A stretch of 64,000 nucleotides of DNA from Istiophorus platypterus (lineage: Eukaryota; Chordata; Actinopteri; Istiophoriformes; Istiophoridae), in NCBI GenBank assembly GCA_016859345.1, contig CM029134.1, forward strand, positions 11,333,560 through 11,397,559. The letters are read 5' to 3'. Positions 1-12,149 of this stretch are shown piece by piece. How positions within the stretch are numbered: position 1 is the first letter of the stretch; each line of letters opens with the position of its first letter. A program made the translations under genes and the position numbers. A model generated the notes under the pieces. That model had not been told where the DNA came from, ran no database searches, and saw only the letters and a list, made by a program, of their open reading frames with translations.

Positions 1-1223
1 ACAGCTGCACTTGTACATCTCACTCAGTGGCAACAGTCGTCGCATGCCGAGTCTTCAAAAAAAATAAATAAATAAAAAAATAAATAAAAATCACTCATAT
101 TTCAATGCAGGCCTTTGGAATCTCTTTTAGTGAACATGTGACACTTTTCAGATAAGTGTTTTTGTGTTAACAAAATGGAAATCTTAATTTTGCTAAGCTA
201 ATTATAGCTTGTAGCCCGTTGCTAAGCAACATAATGACAGGAGACAGCAGGGAGTCAAGAATCTAACCTTTGGCTGGATAGAGCCAAGAGGTGACATTTT
301 GGTTTCTTTCATATCAGCTCCATTGATGCACCGCATCCAGACTATGGCTGTATTTTCTTTACAGTTCAAATAAAGTGTAAAGTGTGCTGTAAAGTTACTG
401 CATTTTTGCATATAATAAGGAAGAAAAACATTTTAAACTCCAGTTAGAATAATATAAAGCTTTCAGTCAAGGTCAGGGAGCTCTAGCGCACTACTGTTAG
501 GAAAATGATGGTCCTTTTATATGGACGTGCAAGAGTCATTCTGTATGGGAGAAATGTGCATTTAGTTATGTCATCACTGGCTTTATATTTCTACTTATAG
601 GGTATAGAGAGAGATGTATACATCATAATTATTTCTATAATGTAAAATGGAAGAGGAATATTGGGCTGAGTAATGAGGCTAAAGATCTTCTTTTTTGCCT
701 CATGACATGGTCATAATATTGTATTAGATTTTGGAAAACTTCCGTGCAATAGTTACCAACCTGCAAGAGTCTTTACCCTAATCTGTATTAGATTAATACC
801 ACAATATTTAGAAACCGTCGAGCATCAGTGACCAAAGTCTTTAGATAGGAATATAGCTACTTACATTTTATAGTCATTAGTTGATTGCTCTCTGACTTTG
901 TTAAAAGAATGTTTTTGATCTCACTATAACGCAACGCCGATCGGCCAAAGACAAGGTCTTTATGCTCTGAAAATTTCTTTTTGGGTGTCTGATTTTTTTC
1001 CTCCTATCAAGGGGGAGTATTTCGGGTGTGTGGGGGGGGAGATCCATGGCTCAGTGCCAAAATAGTTTTGAAGTATCTGTGAAAAGACTCCTCTTAATCC
1101 GTTTTATTTGCTCTGCTACCTCCGAACCATTTGTCCACGCAGAGCACCCAAACCCTCAACTCCACCCTGCCATCTCAGGGATTTAGTATGGTAGAGAAGA
1201 GGTGCAAGAGCCCACAGACAGCT

Positions 1224-1283
1224 AAAAAAAAAAAAAAAAAAAAAAAAGCCATCTGGCTGGGGGAGGGGAGGGGAGGGGGGGGG
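1224..1283 (+). repeat. A-run followed by G-quadruplex-like G tract
   Basis: A 24-nt A-run (1224-1247) is followed at 1259-1283 by four or more G4+ runs separated by single A residues. This pattern can fold as a G-quadruplex. Confidence 0.8.
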
Positions 1284-4200
1284 TCTAGCGAGGTGGGGGT
1301 GTTGGGAGGTTTGGGGCGGAGGAGTCGTGCTGGGCAATCAAAATGACGGACAGCAGCGAGAAGTGTTTTGCGGGCTCCCGCATACATGCAAAGTAGCCTG
1401 ACTTGTGAGCTTTCACAGCTCCCTCTGGTCTTCAGGTAAACACTGACCGGCAGAGGTATACATGGCCTTTCCCCACCTCACTGTTTGTGTGTGTGTGTGT
1501 GTTTTTGTTTGCGTATGGTAATAATGTGTTTGTTGGCTTGCTCGTGAAAGGAAAGAGTGGACTTTCTTGTGTTTACGTCAATGGCAGTGGGGCATGTATT
1601 TGTGTTTTCTACGAGAGAGTCTGCCAAGTTTATTTCTGTAGTTTTTCCTCTTTTTTTGCCAAAAGTGGTGTTTGTCAGTAGAAAATGTTTGACCAGAGAA
1701 GTCAGGGTTAGCAGGTGAAATAAACAGCATCCATATTTCATGAACCAAAAAAAAAAAAAAAAAAAAAAAACCCTTCTTGAATTCGACACAGGCTTAGTTC
1801 TAAGGACACTGTGAAATGGGCGCACAATTGTTCCTCTTCGCTCTGAGCAAATATTATAATCCTATTCTCTTATGCTTTCCATCTTGCCCTCTCTCCCTAA
1901 TGTTCACCCCAGTGGCGGCCCCTTTCCTGAGTGAAAACCCCTCCAAATGTGTGGAGGCTTCATTTTTCACTCTCCCTTTGGGGCTCTGTTGTCAGAGAGC
2001 AGCCCTTAGGAAGTCTTTATTTCTGCCAGGCAGGGCCTCTTGCGTTCCTCCACCCTCTCCCTCCGTTCTCATGGCTGTCCCCCCCACCTGCTGGGATCCT
2101 GATCCCAGCCGGGGCAGGGCTTCAGCGGGGGACAATTACTGCTGCTCCCCAGCTTTGATCATCTGACCACATGGAAGCATAACAGCTGACCACATGTTTC
2201 AACAGACAAGAAGAAGAAGTAAAAAGAGAAAAGAGGAAGAGTTAGAATAGGGTGAGGAGAAGAAAAGAAATCCCCTTTTCATTTAAGTTGAGCCCAAACT
2301 TTCATTCCACTTTGGAAGCTTTACGGAGAGTTAGCCAGAACGGTCAGATCTGTGTTTCAAACAGTTTCCTTTGATGGTGATTATTTATTTGGATCAGGGC
2401 AACCATACTTATTACAGACTATGTCTGGATACAGCCTCCAATAAAGTTTGGTTTCAATTTGCCACTCTCTCTCTTTTGCGAGAGAGAAAGAGAGAAGCAA
2501 TTTGAGGCAGCCCTTGTAAAAAGTGAGTGGTAAGTCTGCTGGTATTGTCGGCCAAATTGTCAGGAGGCCAACTGGGCTCTGCTGTCATGTTCTGGGCACT
2601 GCCTGGCCTTTTCTCAACCTAGGCCTCTGTTTCATTCCAACAGCTCGCTCTACAAAGTCAGAAGCTTTTCATGTGGGCCGACAGGGGTTACTGTGGTAAA
2701 CTGGCTCGGTCAAAAGAAGTCGCATCGCACCCGCGCCGCAGATGATAATAACACAGGTTAATTGGCTAGTTGTTAATCAGCTAAAAATGGATTCGGCTGC
2801 ATTTTGAATTAGTCATTGTCCAAAAATACGATCAAATGACTTGTTATTCTGAAAGTGTTGTATACGTAAATGGGGAAATAAATAGTGGGGGAGATATATG
2901 ATAGATACAGATTAAGAACATTGCTGGACTAAATTTTTTTTTGAAAGAAATAGTGTTTTGTCTTTTTTTTTCTTTGCTCTATGGATGTACAAGTCCCCAA
3001 TGTTGGTGGATCTCTACTCATAGGATCTGGGCCAAGGGGGTTAGATGGAAACTGACAAGGCTTGAGGGAGTGGGGAGGGAGCTTGCTTTGCTCTTGTTGT
3101 CAGGGATGGCCTCTTGGAGTGTCCCAATTGAGGAGGAGATCACTTAACCACATTAAGGGTCCCTCAAAAGAACCTCTTCAACAGCACTTTGGCCCAGCCT
3201 GGAAGAACAGCGCTTGTTTTGACTGGTCTGCCACCTTTTATTGTCACTGCTCTGCAGACCAAACAGCTTGCTCCTGCCTCAGCTGCACTGCCACTGTGGC
3301 TCTCTGAGAGACGCTTATACGACATATCCACCGAAGGCAGGAATTTAAATGTGTGTGTGTGCACATACCTGCTCCAACACAAACTTGTATGCGGAAAGCC
3401 AGTGACACACCTGAAAATACTACTGAAGAGGCCGGAAAGATTGGAATCGACTTTTATGATCGCATTGGTCAAATGAAGCACATGAGTATTATAAATGTAA
3501 TCAAAGGTGTTTTAGAGAGGGAGACCCACTTGTTACCTTGTTCTGTGCAATGAACAAAAGAATCACAAGTTCATATATCACCAATGCACAGCATTTGGCA
3601 TAATATCTCTTGGGGAGACCTGTCAGCAAAATAAAATATTTGCGGTACTATTAGTGTGCACAGATCTCTAGCGGATAACAATTTGTTAGCCAGCAGTAAC
3701 AATGACAAATTGTAGCTATTAACAAATATCTGCATTTTGTATGAAGGGAAAATGCTCAGGGTTACGTTTTTTTTTTTTTTATGATTATATGTAAAAAAAA
3801 TTTCGTTTGATCACTGCATTTATTCAGGAAAAAAAATAGCTAGCATTAAAACTGTCCTGGCAGGGACTGGAACATACACAAATACACACACACACGCACA
3901 CACGCAGGCACACACGGCCACACGGCCACACACACACACAGATTGATATTTCTCAGAGGCTCTATATGGATGTCTGAATGAAAGAATCACTTAGATAAAC
4001 GCTTGTATATTAAATTGAAAAGACAGTTGGAAAGATTGATTTCACTTACTGCCCTGATTGATATAGAATGTCAGAATTAATTGAAGGAAGGGTACCAACT
4101 CAATACATTTTTTATTGCCATTCACGATGCCATCATGGATTTTATGTGGATACATTTTTTATTCATGTGAGTTTTTTTTAAATTAATAATCTGATGATAG

Positions 4201-4730
4201 GAGAGAGACAAGCTTTAAAAATCAGGTGTGCATTCTTGAAGACAAATTTGTTTTGCGTCTTTCAAATTAAACAGGAACTCATGTCTCATTAGTAAATGTG
4301 TGAGTAAATGTTTGTTATTCAATTTCTTTAAATATATCAAATAAAGTGGATTTTATAAGTAGACATGATAATGGGTTGTTCTGCGGGATGTATGTTCACA
4401 TTTCCCCTCTGAAACTAAAGTTAGTTTTTCTCCAAAGACAGAGAGTCACTTTATGATCTTGCCTTGGCCATTTGTGTATCCTGACTTACTTCATAATCAT
4501 TTTTATCCGGCAGTTAAAAATAATTAACAAGTCATGCTCTTTTGTCGTCCACCATTTTAGGTCCTCGCTCCAGCAATGAAAGGCCTCTCCATCAACATGG
4601 TCACGTAATAGTGTCGGGATGCATTTTAAAGTGCAGTAATTCAGTGGTTTACATGGCCTCATAAAATACCGACATGCCCCGATAATGAGAAGCATGAATG
4701 GAAACTTGGAGTTCCCTGTGGCCCCCGTGA

Positions 4731-4756
4731 GTGTGTGTGTGTTAGTGTGTGTTTGT

Positions 4757-4798
<42 letters not shown>

Positions 4799-4814
4799 GC
4801 ATGTGTTTGAGTGT
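4731..4814 (+). repeat. GT microsatellite (interrupted)
   Basis: GT units with a few TT and GC interruptions. Confidence 0.95.
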
Positions 4815-5171
4815 GCGGGGAGATGCAGATAGAGGAAAGAAAGAAACAACAAGAGGAAGAAAGAAAGAAAAGCCAGGGGAAAAAAAGAGATTTTTTCAAA
4901 CCACACAGCTGCTGTCTAGTATCCTGCTACATAGAGGAAAAAGAAAGAGGATGACTCGAGAGCCTTGCTCCTTAACTAGAGGCATGCGCTCCCAAAACGC
5001 ACATGCAGGCTCAGAGTGGCGGGATTGAGACTGAGGCGTCCCACGGTTTCTGCTCTCTGAGTGATATCATATGGACAAACAGCAAAGGTCACAGACAGCT
5101 CAAGCACATAACTCTTCATCTCTCAGCCTACTCTGACACTCTTTATGGTGTCTTGACCTACTGACAGGCGG

Positions 5172-5173
<2 letters not shown>

Positions 5174-5248
<75 letters not shown>
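5174..5248 (+). repeat. GT microsatellite (about 37 units, pure)
   Basis: This is the longest uninterrupted TG run in the left part of the window and is likely polymorphic. Confidence 0.97.
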
Positions 5249-5249
<1 letters not shown>

Positions 5250-7432
5250 CATGCATGCTGGTGCGTCCATGTGTGTACTGTAAACGACTGGATGTAACTA
5301 AATCTGAATATGCGCATGCCATGGGTGCAGACGCTGCGTGTGTCCCTTAACACTTGTCTACATGGTTTCCATCACCAGGTGATCAGTGTCGGGCGTTTCG
5401 CAGGACGAGTCTTAATCCCACGATCCCGAAATCTTTGCTGTCATGGAATAAATCATGATGCAGCGTGGAGGTGGTGGCAAGCAGCATGAGTCAGAGAAGC
5501 AGTCTGTTTGACTTTACACTCGCTGGGGATCTGGTAACTCAGCAGGCAGTCTGAGTACAGATTGAAACTAACTCTGCCTTTCTGCGCTCAACACATCCCA
5601 AGAGCCCTATTCAAGAGCTTGAATGTTCCTTTATTGAAGAATAAATTGCAGGAGTTCTTTTTTTTTTTTTTATTGAGCCCAGATAGTATAGGTTCAGAGT
5701 TGCTTCGCTCCCAGTCATTTTCTTACAGGGTGAATCTTTGTCAAAGACTGGATGTAATTCATATTTTACTGGAATAACCCGTGAGACTGTAAATTTATGA
5801 TTTAAAAAAATGCCTGTGTTTAAATGATACCTGTTTAAAGGAAGCAAAGAGGAGAACTGAGGTCATGGTTATGCCAGTGATTTGTTAGTCTCAGATGGTC
5901 ACTGGGCATCAGTGAGTTAAATCCTAGAATCAGCCTACGACCTTTAGTGAGGTTACCACCACAAGGGCTGTTTTTCATCTCCCTTGTGTTTTTGTTAGCA
6001 CTAACAAGATTGAATTATAGCAGATTTGCACTACTGTGCGTGTCGTGGCCGCTAACTAACTAGCAGTTATTCATCTGCCAAGCTAGCGCTGGCAGAAATG
6101 AGGATGTCTGATTTATATTAACAGCTCAGCAGTCACATCTGTTTGTACAGCTTTGAACGTGACTCGGCCAGTCAAAACTATCCTTTTTCTAATATCTTCT
6201 ATTGCCGAGGTAGTGTGTAAATCAGTTTTCTGTACTGCAGACAGTTGCCGGGGCGGGTGCCAATGAGTGTGTGAATTACAGCCATGCATAAAGCCGTCCT
6301 TGTGTCCCGCTGGCCATGAGCTACAGGGAAGCTGGAAATGATCGTAAATTAAGCAGCACTTGACTAGGGAAATCATACGAAATCTGGGATTGAAAGGAAC
6401 ATGTGGAATGATTATCACAGACCGTAAAAGAAGTCCCCATTAAGTGAGGAGAGCTGACAGAAGTGGAGCATTGGATGTACAGTATCAAAGCACTACAACA
6501 CATAGTGGACTGGTAGACGAGGCTGAGGAAAGGTCACGTTTGGGATGCGTCTTTCATAGTTACAGTAGTCATCGTAAACGCCTGTCCCAGCTGATGCCTG
6601 CCACAAGAGATGAATTATTCACTCACTTGTCAAATCAATAATGACCCGGCCTCTAGTGGCCTACTCTCTCCATGCCCTACTTATTGGTTTTGGGGGGAGA
6701 GCACACATCATTTTTGACAAAAGCTTATGTGTAGAAAAGATGTTTTAACGCACTGAAGTCATTGTAGTGGACATGTGGCCCCTCACGGAGGTAAAATGGC
6801 TTTTATTTGTTGTCATTTTAAGGATTGTTTCTGGAAAATTTGGACTTTGAACGGAGCCTTACAAAAAAAAAAAAAGAAATCATTGAAGTTGGACTGAAGT
6901 GAGCACATATCATTAATATGGCAGTTTTGTTGAAATGGAATGTGGCAAATGGAGGTGGTGGTGATGCAGGGGTGGGGGGTGGGGGGGTTGCCATAGCTTT
7001 ACGGGCATGGGCATGTTTGGATGGCACAGCTCACCCCCTGCCCCTCTGCCTCTGTTCATGTGTCATTCACTGTCTTTCCAGCCTGTAATTTTCCATCTAC
7101 TGTAACAGTCTGGGCACATCGCCACCCAGGGAACTTTTAAAATAAAAAAATAAAAAAAAATTCATTAAATAATTAGTATCTCCACAACAATCTCTTTTGT
7201 TCTGTCAATCTCCGTGTGCTCAAAAGTCACCCTGAGAGACGGCTTTAGAAAGAGAGAGGAGGGGAGAGACAGAGTGAGAGAAAAATTAGTGGAAAAATCA
7301 GTTTAAAAAAATTAAAAGCACTGAATTTTATGAAATGCTTTTTACTTATCCACAATTGATTACATCTAATTGGACCTCATTTCTTGAAAAAAGAAAGCAT
7401 GTGTGTTTACACGCACATGCATATACTTGTAT

Positions 7433-7502
7433 GCGTGTGTGTGTGTGTGTGTGTGTCTGTGTGCGTGCACATTTGTGCGTGCGTGTGTGTGTGTGTGTGT
7501 GA
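7433..7502 (+). repeat. GT microsatellite (interrupted)
   Basis: GT repeats broken by CT and GCAC interruptions. Confidence 0.9.
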
Positions 7503-10080
7503 GCTTGTGTGTTTGTGACATTTCCTAATGGCTGGGTGCACAGATGATAACCACTTGGCTTAGAAACAGACAGATATGAAAGCCTGTCACTCTGAGCTAT
7601 AATGGCCCCACGGGTGCCTGTCTTTGTGACTCTATGTGTATATACGTGTATGTTTTTGTGTATTCATGAAAGGGTGATGATAGGGGCCATACTTAAAGCT
7701 CGACCATGCTTCCAAATCAAAACCCATCCACTCTCTGGGTGCTTGTACGCCAGCGTGCTTGCGGTATGTTGTTTAGATTTGGAGAGATGGGGCAGAACCA
7801 CCCTCCGTCCCCTCAGAGATTTGAAATTGCTGCCCCCCACCTCCTCACCCCCAACCCGCTGTATTTTAGCTTACAACCCTGACGCATCCTCATATTTATG
7901 AACAGCTTGTGCGAGTGCTACAAAGAATCATATAAACCTGTCATGAAAAAAGGGACTTCAGCTCTTGAAGTAACTTAATCACAGAGGCTCCTTGAAGGCG
8001 GGAGATAACCGGTTGATTTCCATATTATTTATCACATTAGCATCGTGCCATCTGCAAAATAAGAGGTCACGCCATTTGCACTTTGATATCGGAGACTTCA
8101 AAGCAATATGAGATTACTAGCACATCTTTGAATCATCTGTGCCTGTACTGCAGGAACTGGTTAGAGAAACTGCAGAAATCACTTAATGCACCCAGGGGAG
8201 CAGTCACCAAAATCACATGACAAACACAGACAAACTGCACTAACAGAAAAAAAACAAAAGCTGAGGGTGACCAACAGGTTAGTTTCAACAAACATATCGG
8301 ATGCCGGAGCTTCGGTGTTAAATACTGGCCATCTGCAAACAGCTGAATGTGGTCCACCATTGTTTGTATTTGTTTATCCAAATCCAAAGTTAATCCAAAG
8401 TTAAATACCCTTTTCATGAGGCGTTTATGTTGTTTTGTCTACCCTCTGAAATATTGTTGGTTTTATGGATGTACGTCTGAATATAAATGTCTATGTCAAA
8501 CCGAATGTGATCATGTACTTGGACTGACAACTGAGGCTGGGGATGTCATCTTATTCCAAACTTAAAAACTGCTGCATTTGCCAGACTATGCATAGTGACC
8601 TCTGCTGTATCAACCCCAAGCAGGCACGACACCCTCTGAAATGTTAAACTATATATATAAATGAATAAATACAATTTAGAAAAAAAAATCTATTTGAAGA
8701 GAATTGTTACAAAAGTTAAATAGAAAAAACTACCCTAAAACCCCAAAACATATTAGCATTTATGAAATTGGTGAAATGAAAGATCGCACCCCTGTGCCTC
8801 CATGAAAGCTACGTTTGCAGACTGCAAATTATGTGTTCTATTTATAATAAATGTTAAACTTCATATTATGGTGTTTTTTTTCCTCCTCCATACAGAGTTG
8901 TAGAGTTTTGGAATTTCGCCCTTCAACACTTTTCGGGCACTTGTCGCTCCTGTCTGTCACTCCTGTCTTTTTATTTTGTCTATATCGAGTAGACATTTCG
9001 GGGGGTTTTCTGAAATTAATGGGGAATTAATGATTCCGTTATTCCCCCGCTGTGCTAGAAAGGGGGGTTTGGGATTCTTTTTTTAATCGCCCAACCTCTA
9101 GAAACTGATTGGAGCAGAAAAAATACGCCCAGTCCCCTTCTGCCAGGCCTCACAATGGAGGCACTGATTTTTTTGATAGGGTTCTATGCTGTCAGGGGGC
9201 CAGCTGGAATTAGAAGTGGATTAATAATTTTAAACAAGGCTAAACCGCTTGGACTGTCTGTCTGTCTGCTCTTTCCAATGCTTAGCCAATGGTCCGTCTG
9301 CTCCCCGACCACATCAAAACAATCTAAAAACACTATATCTTCCTAATGAAGAGGGTTGGGTTTAGTTTATGGGCTTGAGAGTACATGAAAACATGCTTAT
9401 TTAGACAGATTTCATGAAGTTCCAAGTCTGAGAATAAGCCAGGATTATCATTTTTACATCACCAGAATAACATCCTTAAATGAAGCATTACTTTGCCTTT
9501 ACTATGGATGTGTTTATAAGTAGGTGTTGTGTTTACCCAAAAGTTGATCAACCTTTTCTCACTTTTCCACTGTTTCTCTTCTTTTATGCTTTTGACTATG
9601 AAAACCCTGGACCAGTGTTTAGCATTTATTATTCTTTTACTTATAGTTTGCAGTGAACTTTGTGGTAAATCCTAACAATAATACACCTGATCGCTGCATG
9701 TCCAGCAACTATTGACGCTGCTCCAACCTGCTTGTAAATACTCGTATGAAAGAAAAAATTTTTTTTATTTTCCTTGTTTCAGTTGTGTATGCTGATGTGC
9801 TACAGGCTGTGGACTGTGCTGGTCCAGTGGCTGAAAAGCTAAGACCACCAGAATGGTGACCCCAGTCAGAGGAAAGATTAGGTTTAGCACCAGAGGGAGT
9901 GGTAAATGGTGAGTCGCAGGGATTTGGGGGGCTATTTGGAATGATCTAAAAGCAGACGTGTTACCAACCGAATCTGGGTATAGTAAAGCCTGACAAATCA
10001 GGCCCTGCCGGTGACATCTCTCACTGAACAGAACCATGTCTCAGTAATCCCCATGTAATTTATGTGTGTGCTCAAGTACA

Positions 10081-10143
10081 AGTGTGTGTGTGTGTGTATT
10101 TGTGTGTGTTTTTGTGTGTGTGTGTGTGTGTGAGTGTGTGTGT
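10081..10143 (+). repeat. GT microsatellite
   Basis: GT repeats with ATTT and TTTT interruptions. Confidence 0.9.
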
Positions 10144-11929
10144 TTTATGTCCGTGCATGTGTTACAAGGACAATCAGGGAAGGAAGAGGTTTGAGGGAGT
10201 GTGAAAGTGCATGTTTGTGCCCTCTCTGTGGTCACGTATGTGGGACTGAGTGTCTTTGGAGGGATGAGGGAGCAGAACGAGCGCTCGATAAATATAATTT
10301 TTTCCAACTGGTCCACCTCTGACAAAGCAGGCTGATGTGGGAGGGTCCTAAAGGGTCCAAATGAGAGCCAGGAAAAGCCAGTGCGCTGCACCACACAGGT
10401 TGTGTCCATTTTTACAAACAGCATTCTGGATCTAAATCCATTTACACTGCTTAATTCCAAACAGGACAAATGCACCTACAAAAACCTAAAGCACGGATCA
10501 GGGCAGGAATAAAGTAAGAAAAAAACTGCCTATAACATAAATCTATACTTTTTCCCTGTAATTCAGTCATTATAAAAATGTTCTGTGAATGTAGCAGGGA
10601 CATTAGCCCCCTTCTGAGCTATTATCCTGGCTGTCTGGTGTTGTAATTTCACACTCCACTGATTCCGACAAGCAGTGGAGAGTCTGCATGCCCCAGATTT
10701 CACCTTATTTAGGTAATACAGAAAAATCATTACCAAGACAAGGTAAATTAAACTGAGTACTGGACTGGCACACTGTTCGGCAGAATATCAAAAGACAACA
10801 CTGTGAGGGGGAAAAACTGGCTATTTTTTTTTTCCTTTTCACCACATAAAGTTGATTGTAAAACGCTGGAAATGAAACTGAGCTCTCCACTGGTTTTACT
10901 CCACTTCATAAACCTGTAGATTTAGTGTTATTGTACTACTGAAACCGTGCACTCTTTTCTTCTAAAATCAGCTCTCTCAAAACAAAACAAAAACAAAACA
11001 AAAAAAATAGTGGAAAAAAAAAAAACAGCCAAGCAAGTTTGTTTTTATTCTGTTTCTTTAAGGCCAAGTTCTTTATTTCATCTCAAGGTGTGAACTTGGT
11101 CGCTGAAGGGTGAGCTAGTTTCCTAATGTCACGTCTTATAATATCACCTTTTACAACAGCATCCACCACCTTCATATCTAATGCATGAACGACGGCATAT
11201 TAAATGTAACTGACAGACAGGAGAGGTTATACATTATTTATGCTCGGCAAGAATGAAAACAAACTGCCTACGTGGTAACGTTTCTCAGTATTAAACTGTA
11301 CCCTGACCCGCACACAGCTCCAGTTACAGCCCCCCACCCGTTTGCTTTATTTAGATGAGAAATCTACCTAAATTACGTTATCTGGATTTGGTTCCTTTCG
11401 CAGGAGAGAATAAAAGCATCGCGTTTAAACGATTAATGGCAGAGGAGAAACACTGAGAAAGATCACACCTACATTTTAAGAGTTAACGGTGGCTGGATTT
11501 TGAAAATCCGAATAAAGTGGAGTTGATTTCGTTTTCGGCGACACGACACGGTGATAACTTCAGCTTTATGAATGATTACTTTTATCAAAAAAGTCGGTTG
11601 CACCGGCACTTCACGACCGTCCATTAAAATTGGCCCTGTTTTGATTGAACCTCGGTTTCTTTTACTTTCTTTTTCTTTTTTTTTAATGTTTTACTTTTTA
11701 CTCTCTTTTTTAAAACTTTTTCTTTTACCACAAGACAAGTCTGGTTAATAATGAGAAGTCCACACGTTTTATTTTCCTGTTATTTTCAGTTATGCAAGGC
11801 GGCAAGAGGAAGGTTATTGGTGCTGGAAAAAAGGCCCTGTTGGTTTATTTAACTCAGTTGACAAGCATAGAAAATAATAATAAAATATAGCCATCAAGAA
11901 TTAATAAAGTCTCATATGTTTTATTATCA

Positions 11930-12045
11930 TTATTATTATTTTTATTATTGTCGTTCTTGCAATTAATAATGATAATGATAACAACAAAAAAACAACAACA
12001 ATAATAATAATGATAATAATAGTAATAATAATGATAATAAAATTC
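11930..12045. repeat. ATT/AAT-rich simple repeat
   Basis: Imperfect trinucleotide ATT then AAT/GAT units. Confidence 0.85.
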
Positions 12046-12093
12046 TGTCAACTTATTAAAAGCAGTGTTAATACTGCCAAAGCAGAATTCTTA

Positions 12094-12096
12094 GTG

Positions 12097-12146
<50 letters not shown>

Positions 12147-12149
12147 CAC
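12094..12149. repeat. AT microsatellite forming a perfect palindrome
   Basis: An uninterrupted AT run is flanked by gtgtaat on the left and attacac on the right, so the whole 56-bp block is self-complementary and can extrude as a cruciform. Confidence 0.95.

Noticed and set aside
4486..4899. 137-codon minus-strand frame with His/Thr repeats
   Set aside because: Driven by the GT microsatellite; no protein resemblance.
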